The position numbers and the translations under genes were made by a program. This document shows, piece after piece, positions 37,880 to 49,190 of a stretch of DNA of 64,000 nt. Positions within the stretch are counted from its first letter, which is position 1, and each line of letters begins with the position of its first letter. The notes below the pieces were generated by a model that was not told the origin of the DNA, ran no database searches, and worked only from the letters and a program-made list of their open reading frames with translations. The DNA comes from Eulemur rufifrons (lineage: Eukaryota; Chordata; Mammalia; Primates; Lemuridae). The stretch lies in assembly GCF_041146395.1 (NCBI RefSeq), contig NC_090989.1, positions 49,874,501-49,938,500 on the forward strand, in the 5' to 3' direction.

Positions 37880-38350
37880 TTTTTCCCTATAGATTTAGAG
37901 AGTGCAAGTGCAGTGTTTTTACATGTATATATTGTGCAGTTGTGAAGTCTGGGCTTTCATGTAACCATCACTCAAATAGTCTACATGGTGCCTATTGTGT
38001 AATTTCTCATCTCTCAACCCTCTCTCATCCTCATACTTTTCCTGGTCTCCAATGTCTTTTATTCCACTCTCCATGTCCATGTATACACATTATCTAGCTC
38101 TCACTTACAAGTGAGAACATGTGGTGTTTGACTTTCTGTTTCTGAGTTATTTCACTCACTTACCTAATATAATGGCCTCCAGTACTATACATGTTGATGC
38201 AAAACATGTTGTGTTCTTTTTTATGGCTGAATGGTATTCCATGGTGTATGTGTGTGTGTGTGTGTGTGTTTGCATTTTCTTTATTCAATCATCCATTGAT
38301 GGAGACTTAGGTTGATTCCATAACTTTGCTGTTGTGAATCATGCTACCAT
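37880..38350 (-). mobile_element. L1 3' end, older type, first fragment
   Basis: Antisense L1 3' UTR and ORF2 C-terminus: 'ctctcacttacaagtgagaacatgtggtgtttg', 'ggctgaatggtattccatggtg', 'gacttaggttgattccataac', 'ttgtgaatcatgctaccataaata'. It breaks at 38350, where an L1 of opposite orientation begins. Confidence 0.88.
38244..38270. repeat. (TG)n microsatellite within L1
   Basis: About 11 TG units immediately follow 'ggtattccatggtgta', at the site that reads 'tatacatatacc' in the L1 copy at 15.2 kb. Confidence 0.95.
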
Positions 38351-38890
38351 AAATATAGGAATCCCATTACTGGGCATCAACTCAAAAGAACAGAAGACAA
38401 TCTATAAAAAAGACGTCTGCACTAGAATGTTTATAGCAGCACAATTCACAATTACAAAGATGTGGAAACAACCCAAGTGCCCATCAATGCATGAGTGGAT
38501 CAATAAAATGTGGTATATGCATACCATGGTGTTCTACGCAGCTACAAAAAACAATGGTGATCTAGTACCTCTTGTATTATCTTGGATAGAGCTGGAATCC
38601 ATTCTTCTAAGTGAAGTATCACAAGAATGGAAAAACAAGCACCACATGTACTCACCATCTAATTGGTATTAACTGATCAACACTTAAGTACACATATAGT
38701 AATAACATTCATCAGGTGACAGGCAGATGGGAGGAGGTAGGAGGGGAAGGGCATATACACACCTAATGGGTACAGCCCACACCATCTGGGGAATGGACAC
38801 TCTTGAAGCTCTGACTCAGGTAAGGCAAAGACAATATATGTAACCTAAACATTTGTACCCCCGTAATATGCTGAAATAAAAAAAAAATTA
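38351..38890 (+). mobile_element. L1 3' end, lemur type, inserted in an older L1
   Basis: From 'ggaatcccattactgggcatcaac' through an open ORF2 C-terminus that stops at 38672 (MFIAAQFTITKMWKQPKCPS... then LSWIELESILLSEVSQ, NWY-stop), followed by about 220 bp of 3' UTR ending 'gtacccccgtaatatgctgaaat' and an A-rich tail. The open frame of about 105 ORF2 codons and low divergence mark it as the younger of the two L1s here. Confidence 0.92.
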
Positions 38891-38904
38891 AAAATTAAAA
38901 AAAA

Positions 38905-39730
38905 ATTTCTTTTAGAATTTTTATAATTTCACATCTTACATTTAAGTTTTTAATTCATGTTGAGTTGATATTTGTATAAGGTAAGAGGCATGGGTCCAGT
39001 TTCATTTTTCTGCATATGGCTATTCAATATTGTTAGCACCATTTATTGTATAGGGTGTCCTTTCCCCAGTGTATGTTTTGGTCTACTTTGTTGAAGATCA
39101 GCTGGTTGTAGATCTGTGGCTTTATTTCTGGGTTCTCTATTATGTTCCATTAATCTATGTGTCTGTTTTTATACCAGCACCATACTATTTTTGTTATAGC
39201 CTTGTAGTATAATTTGAAGTCAGGTAATGTGATGCCTCCAGATTTGTTCTTTTTGCTAAGGATATTTGGCTATTTGTACTCTTTTTTGATTCCATATGAT
39301 GTTGGTATTTTTGTTAGGAATTTCATTGAAACTGTAGATTGCTTTGGGCCACGTGGTCATATTAATGGTAATGATTCTTCTAACTTCTGAGCATGGGATG
39401 TTTTGCATTTATTTGTGTCCCCTATGATTTTTTTCATCAGTGTTTTGTAGTTTTCCACATAGAGATCTTTCACCTTCTTGGTTAAATATATTCCCAGGTG
39501 GTGTTTTTTTGTTTTGTTTTGTTTTGTTTTGTAGTCATTGTAAATGAGACTGAGTTCTTGATTTGCTTCTTAGTTTGGTCATTATTAGTGTATGGAAATG
39601 CTTCTGATTTTTGTACATTGATTTCATATCCTGAAACTTCACTGAATTCATTTATCAAATCTAGGAGTCTTTTGGAGGAGTCTTTAGGGTTTTCTAGGTA
39701 TAAGATCATATCAGCAGCTAATAAATTTCA
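38905..39730 (-). mobile_element. L1 ORF2 (older), second fragment
   Basis: Minus-strand ORF2 from the thumb/C-terminal side up to the reverse-transcriptase active-site region. The frame at 39482-39709 reads MILYLENPKDSSKRLLDLINE, the conserved sequence just after the RT FADD box. The fragment ends at 39730 at that box, so the endonuclease and the first half of RT are absent. A (TTTTG)n tract interrupts it at about 39503-39532. Confidence 0.88.
39503..39533. repeat. (TTTTG)n short tandem repeat
   Basis: Five consecutive TTTTG units within L1 ORF2 sequence. Confidence 0.9.
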
Positions 39731-39884
39731 TTTCTCATTGACCCACTAAACTTCATTGTTGATGCTTATTAGATTGCATTCTTTTTAAGTTTATGAATGT
39801 TGATTTTTGTAAAAATTACTAATATCTCACCAGATTTCCGTTTATCTTTTCCTTCCAGGTACATGCTCTTTGAGTTATGCTCTG

Positions 39885-40251
39885 TGTTAGGGATTGAATT
39901 TTTGTGTGTGCATACACCCCAAAATTTGTATGTCGAAATCCTACCCCCTATTGTGACAGGTGGAGTCTTTAGTTGGTAATTAGGATTAGGCAAGATCTCT
40001 AGGGTGGAGCCTTCATGAATGGAATTAATGTTCTTATAATAGTCACTCAAAAGTTGATTCCTGTCTTTGCCACGTGAGAACACAGTGAAAAGATGGTCAG
40101 TCTTCTCTGAACTAAGAAGTGAGTCCTCACCAGACACTGAATCTGCTAGTGGCTAGGTCTTGGACTTCCCAACTTCCAGAACTATGGGAAATAAATGTTT
40201 GTTAAATTTCTTCATTTATCATATTTTGTTTTAGCAGCCTAAGCTAGGACA
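39885..40251 (+). mobile_element. MaLR solo LTR
   Basis: Sense-oriented: 'tgttagggattgaattttt', 'accccaaaatttgtatgtcgaaatcc', 'ggtggagccttcatgaatggaatta', 'cagacactgaatctgctag', 'ggacttcccaacttccagaac', 'ggaaataaatgtttgtt' (polyadenylation signal aataaa), ending 'aagctaggaca'. Flanks ctctg and ccttg match only 3 of 5, so the duplication is eroded. The 122-codon antisense frame is a shadow. Confidence 0.85.
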
Positions 40252-40479
40252 CCTTGAAACTAACTTTGCATAAATAAGCAAAAGTCATACTCACTACTTC
40301 TAGGTGGAAGATTTACAGAGCCAACACACAATTTTCCATGATTCTTTGAGTTTACAAAGAACAAAATAGTATGTTTATATGGCTTGAGAGCAAAGCATTG
40401 GAATGCTGGGCCAATCAATGATAAACAACTGAAATTGAGAGGAGAGTAATGGGAGGATGTGCTTTCATGTGCCTGTTTT
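40252..40479. other. No recognised element
   Basis: Short unassigned stretch. Confidence 0.4.
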
Positions 40480-40600
40480 CTTTATTCAATGAAGATTTAT
40501 AGAAACTCTACTGTGCTATCACTTTAGATACAATAGTGAATAAGGCCTCACTCCTGGGACAATAGTCTTTTGATAAGCAAGAAATAAACATTTTCTATGT
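40480..40600 (-). repeat. L2 3' end fragment
   Basis: Antisense L2 tail: 'gaagatttatagaaactctactgtgctatc', 'gatacaatagtgaataaggcctcactcctgg'. Weak but ordered. Confidence 0.5.
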
Positions 40601-42318
40601 GAAGCCACTGATCTGTTAAGATTATTTGTTATTTAAGCATAAAGTAACCTAATTTGACTAATACAATATTAAATGTTTAACCAGTGAATTTTTAGTTATT
40701 GTGAATCAATGGTGATTTCAAATTTTAAGATCTAGACAGGTCTCATAGGTGACCAGGTTAGAAAAAATGTGATTTTACACTTTAATACTAAACAAATCTA
40801 AGATCAGTATAGAAAAAAATAGAAATACAGAGAAACACAAAGTAAAAAAAAATCACATATAATCTTACCATCAAAAATAACCATTTAAATTATCACATAT
40901 ACAAATACAGTACATTTTATATATATATATAAAATATATTTTTTATGTATATACACACAAAGAAGACATTTTAGTAATAAAAGCTATTCTCAAGAACTAG
41001 GGAAAATATAAGGATTGAACTAGGATAGTGAGATTAGAGATCAAAAAAATTAAAAGATATTTAAGAAGCAAAATCAAAAAGATCAGATATTGTGGTTGTT
41101 TAAATACCAACTACAGACGACAAACATGCTGTTAACTCATAGAAGAACCATGCCTTCAGCTGAGATAGATAACAAAAAAGAGACTTGTCAGCTAAGTCAA
41201 TGTCAATGGCCCAGAAACATTACTTTTGAAAATTATTATTGTAAGTGGAATCCTTAAAATGAACTTTACTACTTTTTTATTCTATCTCCTTATACCAATA
41301 TTTTATTTCCCCCAAATCAAAAATCTATATTTATTGGTCTAAAATGCAAGTTAACAATTTTTTAAAATGTAATGGCGATGTGGCCTCATTAGCTTTTCTA
41401 AAACCAAAATATAATTTGTAAATAGTATTTCATATAGTTTTTTGAAAGAATTATAAACTCATTGAATTTCTCCTTCCTGCCAGATGCTCCAGCATTTGAA
41501 TATTTTGCACAGTTTGTAAAAAAAATTATTTTATATCTGCAACTGTGTGGAAAATATCTCTATCAGAACTTAACTTTAAGATTGTCATATATACCAACTA
41601 TTCCTACATGGATTTTGACATGTTTTATTACTTAACCACCATCCATTTTTCTGTCTTGAAACAAACCTGTCTCTACAACATCAATGCTATTATACTTTCT
41701 AGCCCATACATTTATTTTGTCAACACCACAGTTCTATAATGTTTTCACTAATAAAAAAAGTCAATACTATTTTTATTTGCTTTCCTATAAAATCAAGATG
41801 GCCTTTTAGTAACAATTTATTTCTAATCAAAATAATCAAAATTTTAGGAAAATTGAAAACATTTTTCTTGGTTTATCAGTCTAATTTACCAATAAATTGA
41901 ATTATGTCAGGTAAATGTCGAAGAAGACTGATAAAATATAGACCATGCCACTCTTCCCCTTAAAATATTCACAGTACCATTTTTGTTAGCAAAAACTCAG
42001 TTTTAAGACTTCATTGTCTTAGGAATGCTTCTGTTTCCAGTCCTCCTAATTATAAAATAGTAGCAAAGTTCTATAAACTTACATACATGGCATTAACCAT
42101 GCTTTTGTTCTCCAAAGTATAAATAATTTAGGGTCATTGTGACCCACACAGAAAATAAAATAAAAATATCTCTTTTTAAAAGAAAGTACTTTGTTTCAAA
42201 GTTTTAATAGAAAGACAGTTGAAATAAATTCAGTTGGCTAAAATTAAATCCCCATTTAAAAAATCATGCAAAATATGCTTTGTATTGATATCTTCACAAT
42301 GTTAGTGAATCAGAAATA
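40601..42318. other. AT-rich sequence with a (TA)n tract
   Basis: A (TA)n/(ATAT)n tract lies at 40917-40950. Otherwise no gene or repeat was identified; the 64-codon frame at 41545 is not recognisable. Confidence 0.45.
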
Positions 42319-42323
42319 GATAC
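42319..42323. repeat. Target-site duplication GATAC (left copy)
   Basis: An exact 5-bp copy, gatac, occurs at 44650-44654 just beyond the 3' LTR of the MaLR provirus. Confidence 0.85.
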
Positions 42324-42684
42324 TGTTATAGACTGAATGTTTATCCCCTAAAAATTTATATGTTGCAAACTAATACCTAATATGGTATTTGTATGTGGAG
42401 CCTTTGAGAATTAACGTGAATGGAATTACTGTCCTTATAAATGAGCTATCAGAGAACTCCCTTGCCGCTATAGCAATGTGAGGCCATGACTCACTTGCAA
42501 AAAGATAGAAAGTAAAAAGACAGCTGTCTATAAACCAACTGGCAGACCCTCACCAAGAAATGAATCTGCTGGCATCTTGATCATGGACTTTTCAGCCTCC
42601 AAAACTGTGAGAAATGAATTTCTATTATTTTCAAGCCACCCAGTCTGTGGTAGTCTATGATAGCAGCCCAAATGAACTAATACA
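42324..42684 (+). mobile_element. MaLR provirus 5' LTR
   Basis: Starts 'tgttatagactgaatgtttatccc', continues 'gttgcaaactaatacc', 'gaatggaattactgtccttataa', 'agaaatgaatctgctggcatcttgatc', 'cagcctccaaaactgtgag', and ends 'gaactaataca'. Its length (361 bp) matches the 3' copy (358 bp). The promoter and polyadenylation signals are degraded (aaatgaatt where aataaatt is usual). Confidence 0.92.
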
Positions 42685-43074
42685 GAAATTAGCACCCAGG
42701 AGTTAGAGTGCTGCTATATCGATCCCTAAAAATGTGGAAGCAGCTTTGGAACTGGGTTATGGGTAGAGGTTGGAAGAGTTTTGAAGTGCATGTTAGAAAA
42801 AGCCTACTTTGTTATTAACAGACCATTAAGGGTGATTCTGGTAAGGGCTCAGAAAAAAAGAGGAAAGCTGTAGAGAAAGCCTCAGTCTTCTTAGATAATA
42901 TACAAGTAATCCTTAATAGAATGTTAGTAGAATTATGGATGGTAAAGTCTGTTCTGATGATGCCTGACATGGAATTGTAGAATTTGTTATTGGACACTGG
43001 GTGAAACTTTATTCTTATTATAAAGTGGCGAAGAAGTTGGGTGAATTGTGTTCCTATTCCAGTGTTTTATAGAA
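42685..43074 (+). mobile_element. MaLR provirus internal region, 5' part
   Basis: Sense internal sequence: 'gttagagtgctgctatatcgatcc', 'atgtggaagcagctttggaactggg', 'gaggttggaagagttttgaagtgcatg', 'ggtgattctggtaagggctcag', 'ggtgaaactttattc..attataaagtggc'. No open gag-like frame remains. Confidence 0.85.
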
Positions 43075-43703
43075 TGTGGGGCCCCACAAAGAGTTATAGA
43101 GTTGGCTGTGCCCAGCAGTCCTACTGGAGTATTGGGTCAACAGTCTTGTTCTCAGGTTCTTGGTATAATCTTGGGCAAAGAGTGACCAGACACACGGAAA
43201 GCAAGGCAAGTATGAAAATGAGGTTTATTGAGGATGAACAAGATAGGTTTACAGATCAGGAGCAAGATACGTTTGCCACAGATGATGAACAGGCCCCCTG
43301 TCATAACAAAAGTCTCTGGTTATGGTCTGGGGTCCTGTTTTACACTGTCAGGATTAGGCGCTCTTCGAGACTCGGATGTCACCATGGAACCACTTTAATA
43401 GACAGTTAATGACATGATAGCCCTAGGTTACTCTAGGTCACTTTCCAGATCCTATTGCGCCTGGGCTGTCTGTCCTGTGGGGCTGGGGAATTCCCTGCAT
43501 TCTTTTGCTGACTGGCAGGGGTTTCTCCTTCCTCCAGGTGTGGCAATTGCTCCAGGCAGAATTAAGGTGTGGCAGCACCAAGATGGGGGCTACCAGCCCT
43601 TGTCCTTCTTTTGCAGGTGTGACAATCGCTTAAGGCAACACCAAGGTGAGGCACCTGCCATTGTCCCTAGGATAGCTGGAGGTCCCCCGCTATCTGCCTA
43701 ACA
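43075..43703 (-). mobile_element. Solo LTR, TGTTAGGC family, inserted in the MaLR provirus
   Basis: Read on the minus strand it starts TGTTAGGCAGATAGC and ends GGGGCCCCACA, with the canonical TG..CA ends and a polyadenylation signal in 'catcctcaataaacctc'. It is GC-richer than its surroundings. A second member of the same family lies at 62608-63172. No matching duplication is obvious at the flanks I chose (atagaa and ggagca), so one boundary may be off by a few bases. The 122- and 95-codon + strand frames across it are chance. Confidence 0.75.
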
Positions 43704-44291
43704 GGAGCATGGCTCCCTCCATCTAGATTTCAAAAAATGGGGACTCCCAGCAGAGCTGTGGGCTCAAAAACTTAGCTCAGAAGAGCGACAGGTATGGGAC
43801 TCCAGCACAGGATAGCCATGGGCCACTGGCAGACAGCTACTGTGGGTTTGCCCCTCCTCACCATGGGGATACTATTGTCATTCCTGTGGGTATGGAAGGT
43901 CGGGCATTGAGCCAAAGAACATTATTCTCAAACCTTAAGGTCTATTGGAATTTACCTCATTAGGTTTTGAATTTACTTTGGCCCTGTCATCCCTTTCTTC
44001 TTTCCTATTTCTCCCTGTTGGAATGGAAATGAGTCTTACGTGCCTGTCCCATCATTGTATTTTGGAAGCACATAACAAGTTTTGTTTCACAGGTTCATAG
44101 CTGGAGGGGAATTTGGCTAAGGATAAATTATAGCTTGGGTCTCACCAATATCTGATTTAGATGACATTTAAATGAGATGTTGGACCTTAGACTTTTGAGT
44201 TGATGATAGAAGAAGACTTTTGGGATTGGTGGAACAGAATTAATGTATTTTGCATGTTAGAAAGACATGAATGTTGGGTCCCAGGGTAGAA
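43704..44291 (+). mobile_element. MaLR provirus internal region, 3' part
   Basis: Resumes as 'tctagatttcaaaaaatggggac', 'cagcagagctgtggg', 'aaccttaaggtctattgg', 'tctccctgttggaatggaaatgag', 'ttgtattttggaagcac', 'ttcataGctggaggg'-type sequence, 'tggaccttagacttttgagttgatg', ending 'ggtagaa' before the LTR. Confidence 0.85.
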
Positions 44292-44649
44292 TGCTACAGA
44301 TTGAATGTCTATGTTTCCCTCAAATTCATATGCTGGAACCTAATCCTGAATGTGATATTTACAAGTCTGTCCTCTGGGAGGTAATTAGGTCATGAGGGCA
44401 GAGTTCTCATAAATGGGATTAGTGCCCTTATAAAAGAAGCCACAGTGAGCTCCCTTGCCCCTTTAGCCATGTGAGGACCCAGCAAAAAGACAACCATCTA
44501 GGAACCAGGAAGCAAGCCCTTATCAGACACTGAATTTGCTGCTGTCTTAATCTTGGACTTCCCAGCCATCAGAACTGTGAGAAATAAATTTCTCTTGTTC
44601 ATAATATATATGGCTTATACTATTGTGTTATAGAAGCCAAATTAAGACA
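44292..44649 (+). mobile_element. MaLR provirus 3' LTR
   Basis: Begins 'tgctacagattgaatgtc', with 'aattcatatgctggaacc', 'ggtaattaggtcatgagggcagag', 'gggattagtgcccttataaaagaag' (TATA-like), 'agacactgaatttgctgctg', 'gagaaataaatttctc' (polyadenylation signal), and 'ttaagaca' at the end. The perfect GATAC duplication follows at 44650-44654. Confidence 0.92.
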
Positions 44650-44654
44650 GATAC

Positions 44655-46129
44655 AGATAATTTTCCATTCCTTTTATACTTTGGTTCAGCATTTTGTACC
44701 TCTGTAAATGATAAACAGTTGCTTTGTTTATAGCTGTTTGGAAATAAGGTTCTTTATATTCACTATAAGTTTTAATAACATTGTTCATAAAACATATCTT
44801 CACATTTCCTGTGCATTTCCAAGAGAGAATATTTTTCTTGTAATTTTTTCCACTTTGATTATTGGACCCACTTTCCCTGTCTGTCTTGCAAATTTCTCTT
44901 CTAATCTGCATAGAAATAAAATGCTTATTCCTGTCTCATGAGGTGAGTTGCTGCACAAAAACAAATTTTGTGATTCTATGCTCTGGGCTCTCTTCTCCTG
45001 AGGAATAAGCAATTAGTTCCTAACACTTTACTGATTGTTATGCATATGTTTTCCTCTGGTAAAGCTGATTGGCTTTGGGTTCTATTTTTGCCAGTATATT
45101 CATTTGCTTTCATTTTTCTGATACTGACTTTGACATCCTGCCTTTCTTTGTATCTTTGCTGAGTCTTCTGCTCAGCTCTACTCTGCACCCTCACTCACTG
45201 CCTCTGGATTGGTTCATTACACCCTGGTTTCAAACTTGTCCCCTTAATCACTTGTTGAGCCAAGAAGCAAATATTCTCTCTTGAAGCCACTTGAAACAAA
45301 CATTCTTGTACCTTTCAACTTGTTCAAAAGAAAGGGCATTATGGAGAGGGCATTATGAGTTTCACAGTAATGTTTGTCAACCTCGTGTTCAATAATCTGA
45401 AATCTGCTTTGGAAATAATGATGTCTGTGACTCAGATTTTATACAGTATACATTAATATATGCCCTTGAATCAGTTCTTGACTTCAGCTATTTTGCATCA
45501 GTAATCTTCCCTCTGGTCACCATGTCCTTAGGGTAAACTTTATTTTTGGCTCCTCCTTATCAAGCCATGTCTTTTTGATGTTTGCTCATGTCATGCCTTC
45601 CTCTGTCTTCTTGTGCTTTCTATCATCTTTCTGCTTTAGCTTCGACTGTCCTGCTGAGTAATCAAACAAATCTCTAGACCCTGTGGTCTTGCTGATCATC
45701 TCAGTAAAAGAAAAAAACAAATAACAGCTGCTGAAATTGTGAACCTTCCTTCCTGGCTGTCAAATTTAGTGAAAACAGATGCTTCAAGGAGTCGCTTGTA
45801 ATTCAAGCAGGCACAGAGGAGAAAAAGAAATCCCTTATTTGCTGAAACTAGAGAAGTTTTGCTAAGTGAATTTAGCCTCCATATTACACACTGGCTGAAA
45901 GAAACAGGGCATCCTTACGGTCTTGTAAGTGCCCAGCACTTCCTCCCTAACATAAGATTGTCACTTACGGCAACAATGCCTAAAAAGATGTCCATGAAAA
46001 GCATATGTCCAAGAAGAAAAATGATTCAACATTATTATAATGAAATGAATTAAGTGGTTTAGAATGTTGATTATTCCTCCAGAGAGGTAAAATATATTTA
46101 TTTCTACATGCCTTGGCAAGAAGGAGAAT
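44655..46129. other. No recognised element
   Basis: Unassigned. Overlapping frames of 70-89 codons on both strands (44642-45284) show no domain and are mutually antisense. Confidence 0.45.
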
Positions 46130-46315
46130 ATATAAAGCACTGGAAAAAGTACTGAATCAGTTATTGAGAGATATCAGGTCTGGCTAAGTAACCTTCCTGA
46201 AGTCATTTACACCCATGATTCTTATTTTTCCTTAATGCTGAAATGAACTTCATTGGATTAGAGGACATCTAAAGTCACTTACAACAGCAAATTCTATGAT
46301 TCAGTGAATTGAATG
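46130..46315 (+). repeat. MIR/MIR3-like SINE
   Basis: Sense MIR-type blocks: 'agtactgaatcagttattgag', 'tctggctaagtaaccttcctgaagtcattt', 'gattagaggacatctaaagtcacttacaacagcaaattctatgattc'. The last block is typical of MIR3. Confidence 0.6.
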
Positions 46316-47720
46316 GAATTTTAAATATTTTGTTAGCAAATTATATTAGCAAATATTTTATTACCAAAATAACATAGTCATTCTAATGAGGCCAAAAGCT
46401 TGACAATATGTTAATGGAAAATGTTATTGAATTTACCAAAATGTTGCCTATCTCCAGTTTTTTAGTAACAGATCATTAGCATAAAACCTATTATGTCTTT
46501 AGTTACTCTTGTAGCCAACCAGCTAACTCAGTTTGTCAAACTATTAGTACAAGGGAATGTGAGAGGTGCCCCAAACAATAAAAAACAAAAACTTAAGACA
46601 TCAACTCGCTGGCTGGTCTTATACGAATAGACAGATGCATTAACAGAGTTATTTGTGCCTTTCTACAACTGGAGAATTACAAAGAAGCTAAATGGAACCT
46701 TAGTATTTAGTATGCAGGAAAACAGAAGGGAGTGATTATGAGTCTTTTGGGATTTCAGGAGGAAGAAGAGCACTGAGAAACGAAGCAATCGGAGATTAGG
46801 TGGACCTTAGAGGGGAAAAATATTTCAGGGAGGAGGAAAGAATTAGAATGATGGAAAGTGATAGGATGGTAAATGAAAAAAGAATGGGGCTACTTTTGAA
46901 CGATATGTACTCAATAGTAATAAGTTTTTCTTGATTTGTATACATTTGTTAAACACTGAGAACAGTTAAAATTACCTCTAGACTCCCCACCATCCTCAAC
47001 TCCCATTACAGCTCCTAAGCAGTAGTAAGATTGATATGGATGTTCATAAACAAGGACATTTGCTGAGTTCTGTTGCTGGAAATTGAAGCGTAAGTATGAC
47101 TCAGTTAAAACCTTAGGCTTCCATAGCAATGTGCTCTGATAATTTTCCTTGGGATTAGCTTTTCTGAAATTCTGTACTTTTTGGCCAATATCCTAGAAGT
47201 TCTAGCTTCTTAGTAGATTGATGTAATTAGGTGGAGTCTTGAGTCTCCTTTTCTCTAAAATAAGCACCCTCTTCTATCCTACTTCCCCTAAAAAAACTAA
47301 TAAAAATGATAGTAGTTAAGGATACTGATTGCTATAAAGAAACCTACATGGATTTCTTTGCCTTAAGGAGAAACCCGTTGCTTTCCACCAATTTTCCTTT
47401 GTATGCTTTTCTCAGTATTACCTATTTCACCACTTTATATTAAGCGAAGTACAAAATAGCCAAAGAGGCTGCTTTACTTATATTTGCATAACATTTTATT
47501 TAGCAGTGGCAGTTTTTGTGCTTATTTCACCAAGGATCTTCCCTAGAGCACTAAAAGATTCCATTGGAGACCGGGGCAAAAAACAAACAAACAAACAAAA
47601 ACAAATCCCTCATAGTAATAAACAAATTTTGTTCTTTCTAAAGTTTCATATTTGCGTATTTTCTTCAAAAACCTGTGGTTGTAATAGTTATCTATTTCAA
47701 GTTATGTTCAGGAATTCTGA
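46316..47720. other. No recognised element
   Basis: Unassigned AT-rich sequence with a CAAA-rich tract at 47578-47600. No supported gene. Confidence 0.45.
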
Positions 47721-49190
47721 ATGACAGCCAAATGCCATCCCTTTAAAACTAACTGCTTTCAAAGGAAAACACAAGTGTCTCTCACAGTAGCCTTTCCCCT
47801 AACTTATTTAGAATTCGTTCCACTCTCTAAAGAGAAGGAGACAGACCCAATTTTAAAAAGTGCAGTCCTACTACAACCAACTTTAACCTCCATTGATACT
47901 GCTATTGTGGAGATCATCAATGACCACCAATTTATTAAATCTACTAATCGATTCTCAGTTTTCTTCTCACATACCCTGTCACTAATATTTAGCACCCTTG
48001 ATCACTCTCTACTCCTGGAAACTCATTTTTCACTTGGAATCCAAACAGCATATCTTTTTTGTTTTCCTTTTCCATTTACTTCACTAATACCCCTTCCTAT
48101 TTTGTTGGCTGGTTCTTACTTTTCCTCCCTAACCTCTTAACATTAAAGTGCCCCATAGCTCAGTCCTACTATCTCTTCTCTACTTACACACACTCCTTGG
48201 TTGATATTATTTACACTTATAATACCCAAATTTATTTCTCCATCCTAGACCACCGTTCTAACCTCTGGCTTGTATATTCAGCTGCCAACTCAGTATCTCC
48301 ACTGGATATTTAAAGAGCATCTCAAATTTTACCTCAAATTTAATATTTTCAAGCAGAATTCCTGATAGAATACCCAAATTTGTTTTCCCTGTAGTCTTTC
48401 ACATCTTGTTTAAAATCAATTCCATCCTTCTAGCTGCTCAGGCCAAAAGACAGAAGACTCATCATTGATTCATCTCATTCTCTCACACACCACGTCTAAT
48501 CTGTCAAGAAATCCTGTGGTTTTTACATTCGCTATGTATTCATATTCTGAAACCTTCTAAGCACCTCACTGCTATCACTTTGGGTCAAACCACATCATCT
48601 CTTTCCTGGATTATTGCTATAGTTTCTTAAGTGGTCTCCCTGTTTCTATCATTTTACCCATCTGGAATCTGTTTGCAACATAGCAGGCAAAGTACTCTTT
48701 CAAAAATATTGATCATACCATGCTCTCCTCTGCACAAAGTTCTTAAATGTTTTCTTTTATCACTCAAAATGAGTGACAAAATCCTTACAATGGACTCCAA
48801 GGTGCTGCACTATTCAGTGCCCCTTAATATTTCTCTGATCTTGTATCATTCTACTCATTTTCTTAATCTCTTTTCCTGGAATACTTCATGCATGAATTCA
48901 CCCTTCATCAACTTTAAAACTTATTTTACTTACCTTTCTCAATGAGGACAACATTGCCCAACCGATTTACAGTTACAATCACTTTGATAACACCCTTGGT
49001 TTATTCTTCTCCAAAGACCTTATCTCCTTCCAACACACATAAATGATTTACACATTTATTAGGTTTGTTGCCTGACACCTGCTATGAGGGCAGGGATTAT
49101 TATCTGTTTTGTTTAAAGCTACAATGCCTAACACAAGGTAGGTACTCAAACCATATTTATAGAATAAATGAATAAACGAATAAACAGGTG
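47721..49190 (+). mobile_element. L2 LINE with reverse-transcriptase remnant
   Basis: The frame near 47930-48025 reads STNRFSVFF..STLDHSLLLETHFSLG, matching the L2 RT motif region (xxFSVLLLDLSAAFDTVDHSLLLE). Further on, 'agctcagtcctactatctcttctctacttac' and 'tataatacccaaatttatttctcc' correspond to the GSVLGPLLFSLYT and DDSQIYI neighbourhoods. The 3' part has 'ccttctagctgctcaggccaaaagacag', 'attattgctatagtttcttaagtggtctccctg', and the terminal 'atgcctaacacaaggtaggtactca' with a TGAA-type tail. Frameshifts and stops prevent expression. It is about 1.4 kb, long for an L2 fossil. Confidence 0.85.

Noticed and set aside
38334..38672. 112-codon frame as a possible novel gene
   Set aside because: All but the first few codons are the C-terminus of L1 ORF2, and the first codons come from the antisense older L1 at the junction.
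37880..38890. L1 twin-priming (5' inversion) product
   Set aside because: Both oppositely oriented pieces contain their own L1 3' UTR, and the 3' UTRs are of different types. Two separate L1 copies explain this better than one inverted insertion.
43041..43701. Pair of frames (122 and 95 codons) suggesting a two-part coding region
   Set aside because: They lie antisense across a retroviral-type LTR with TG..CA ends and share no recognisable protein features.
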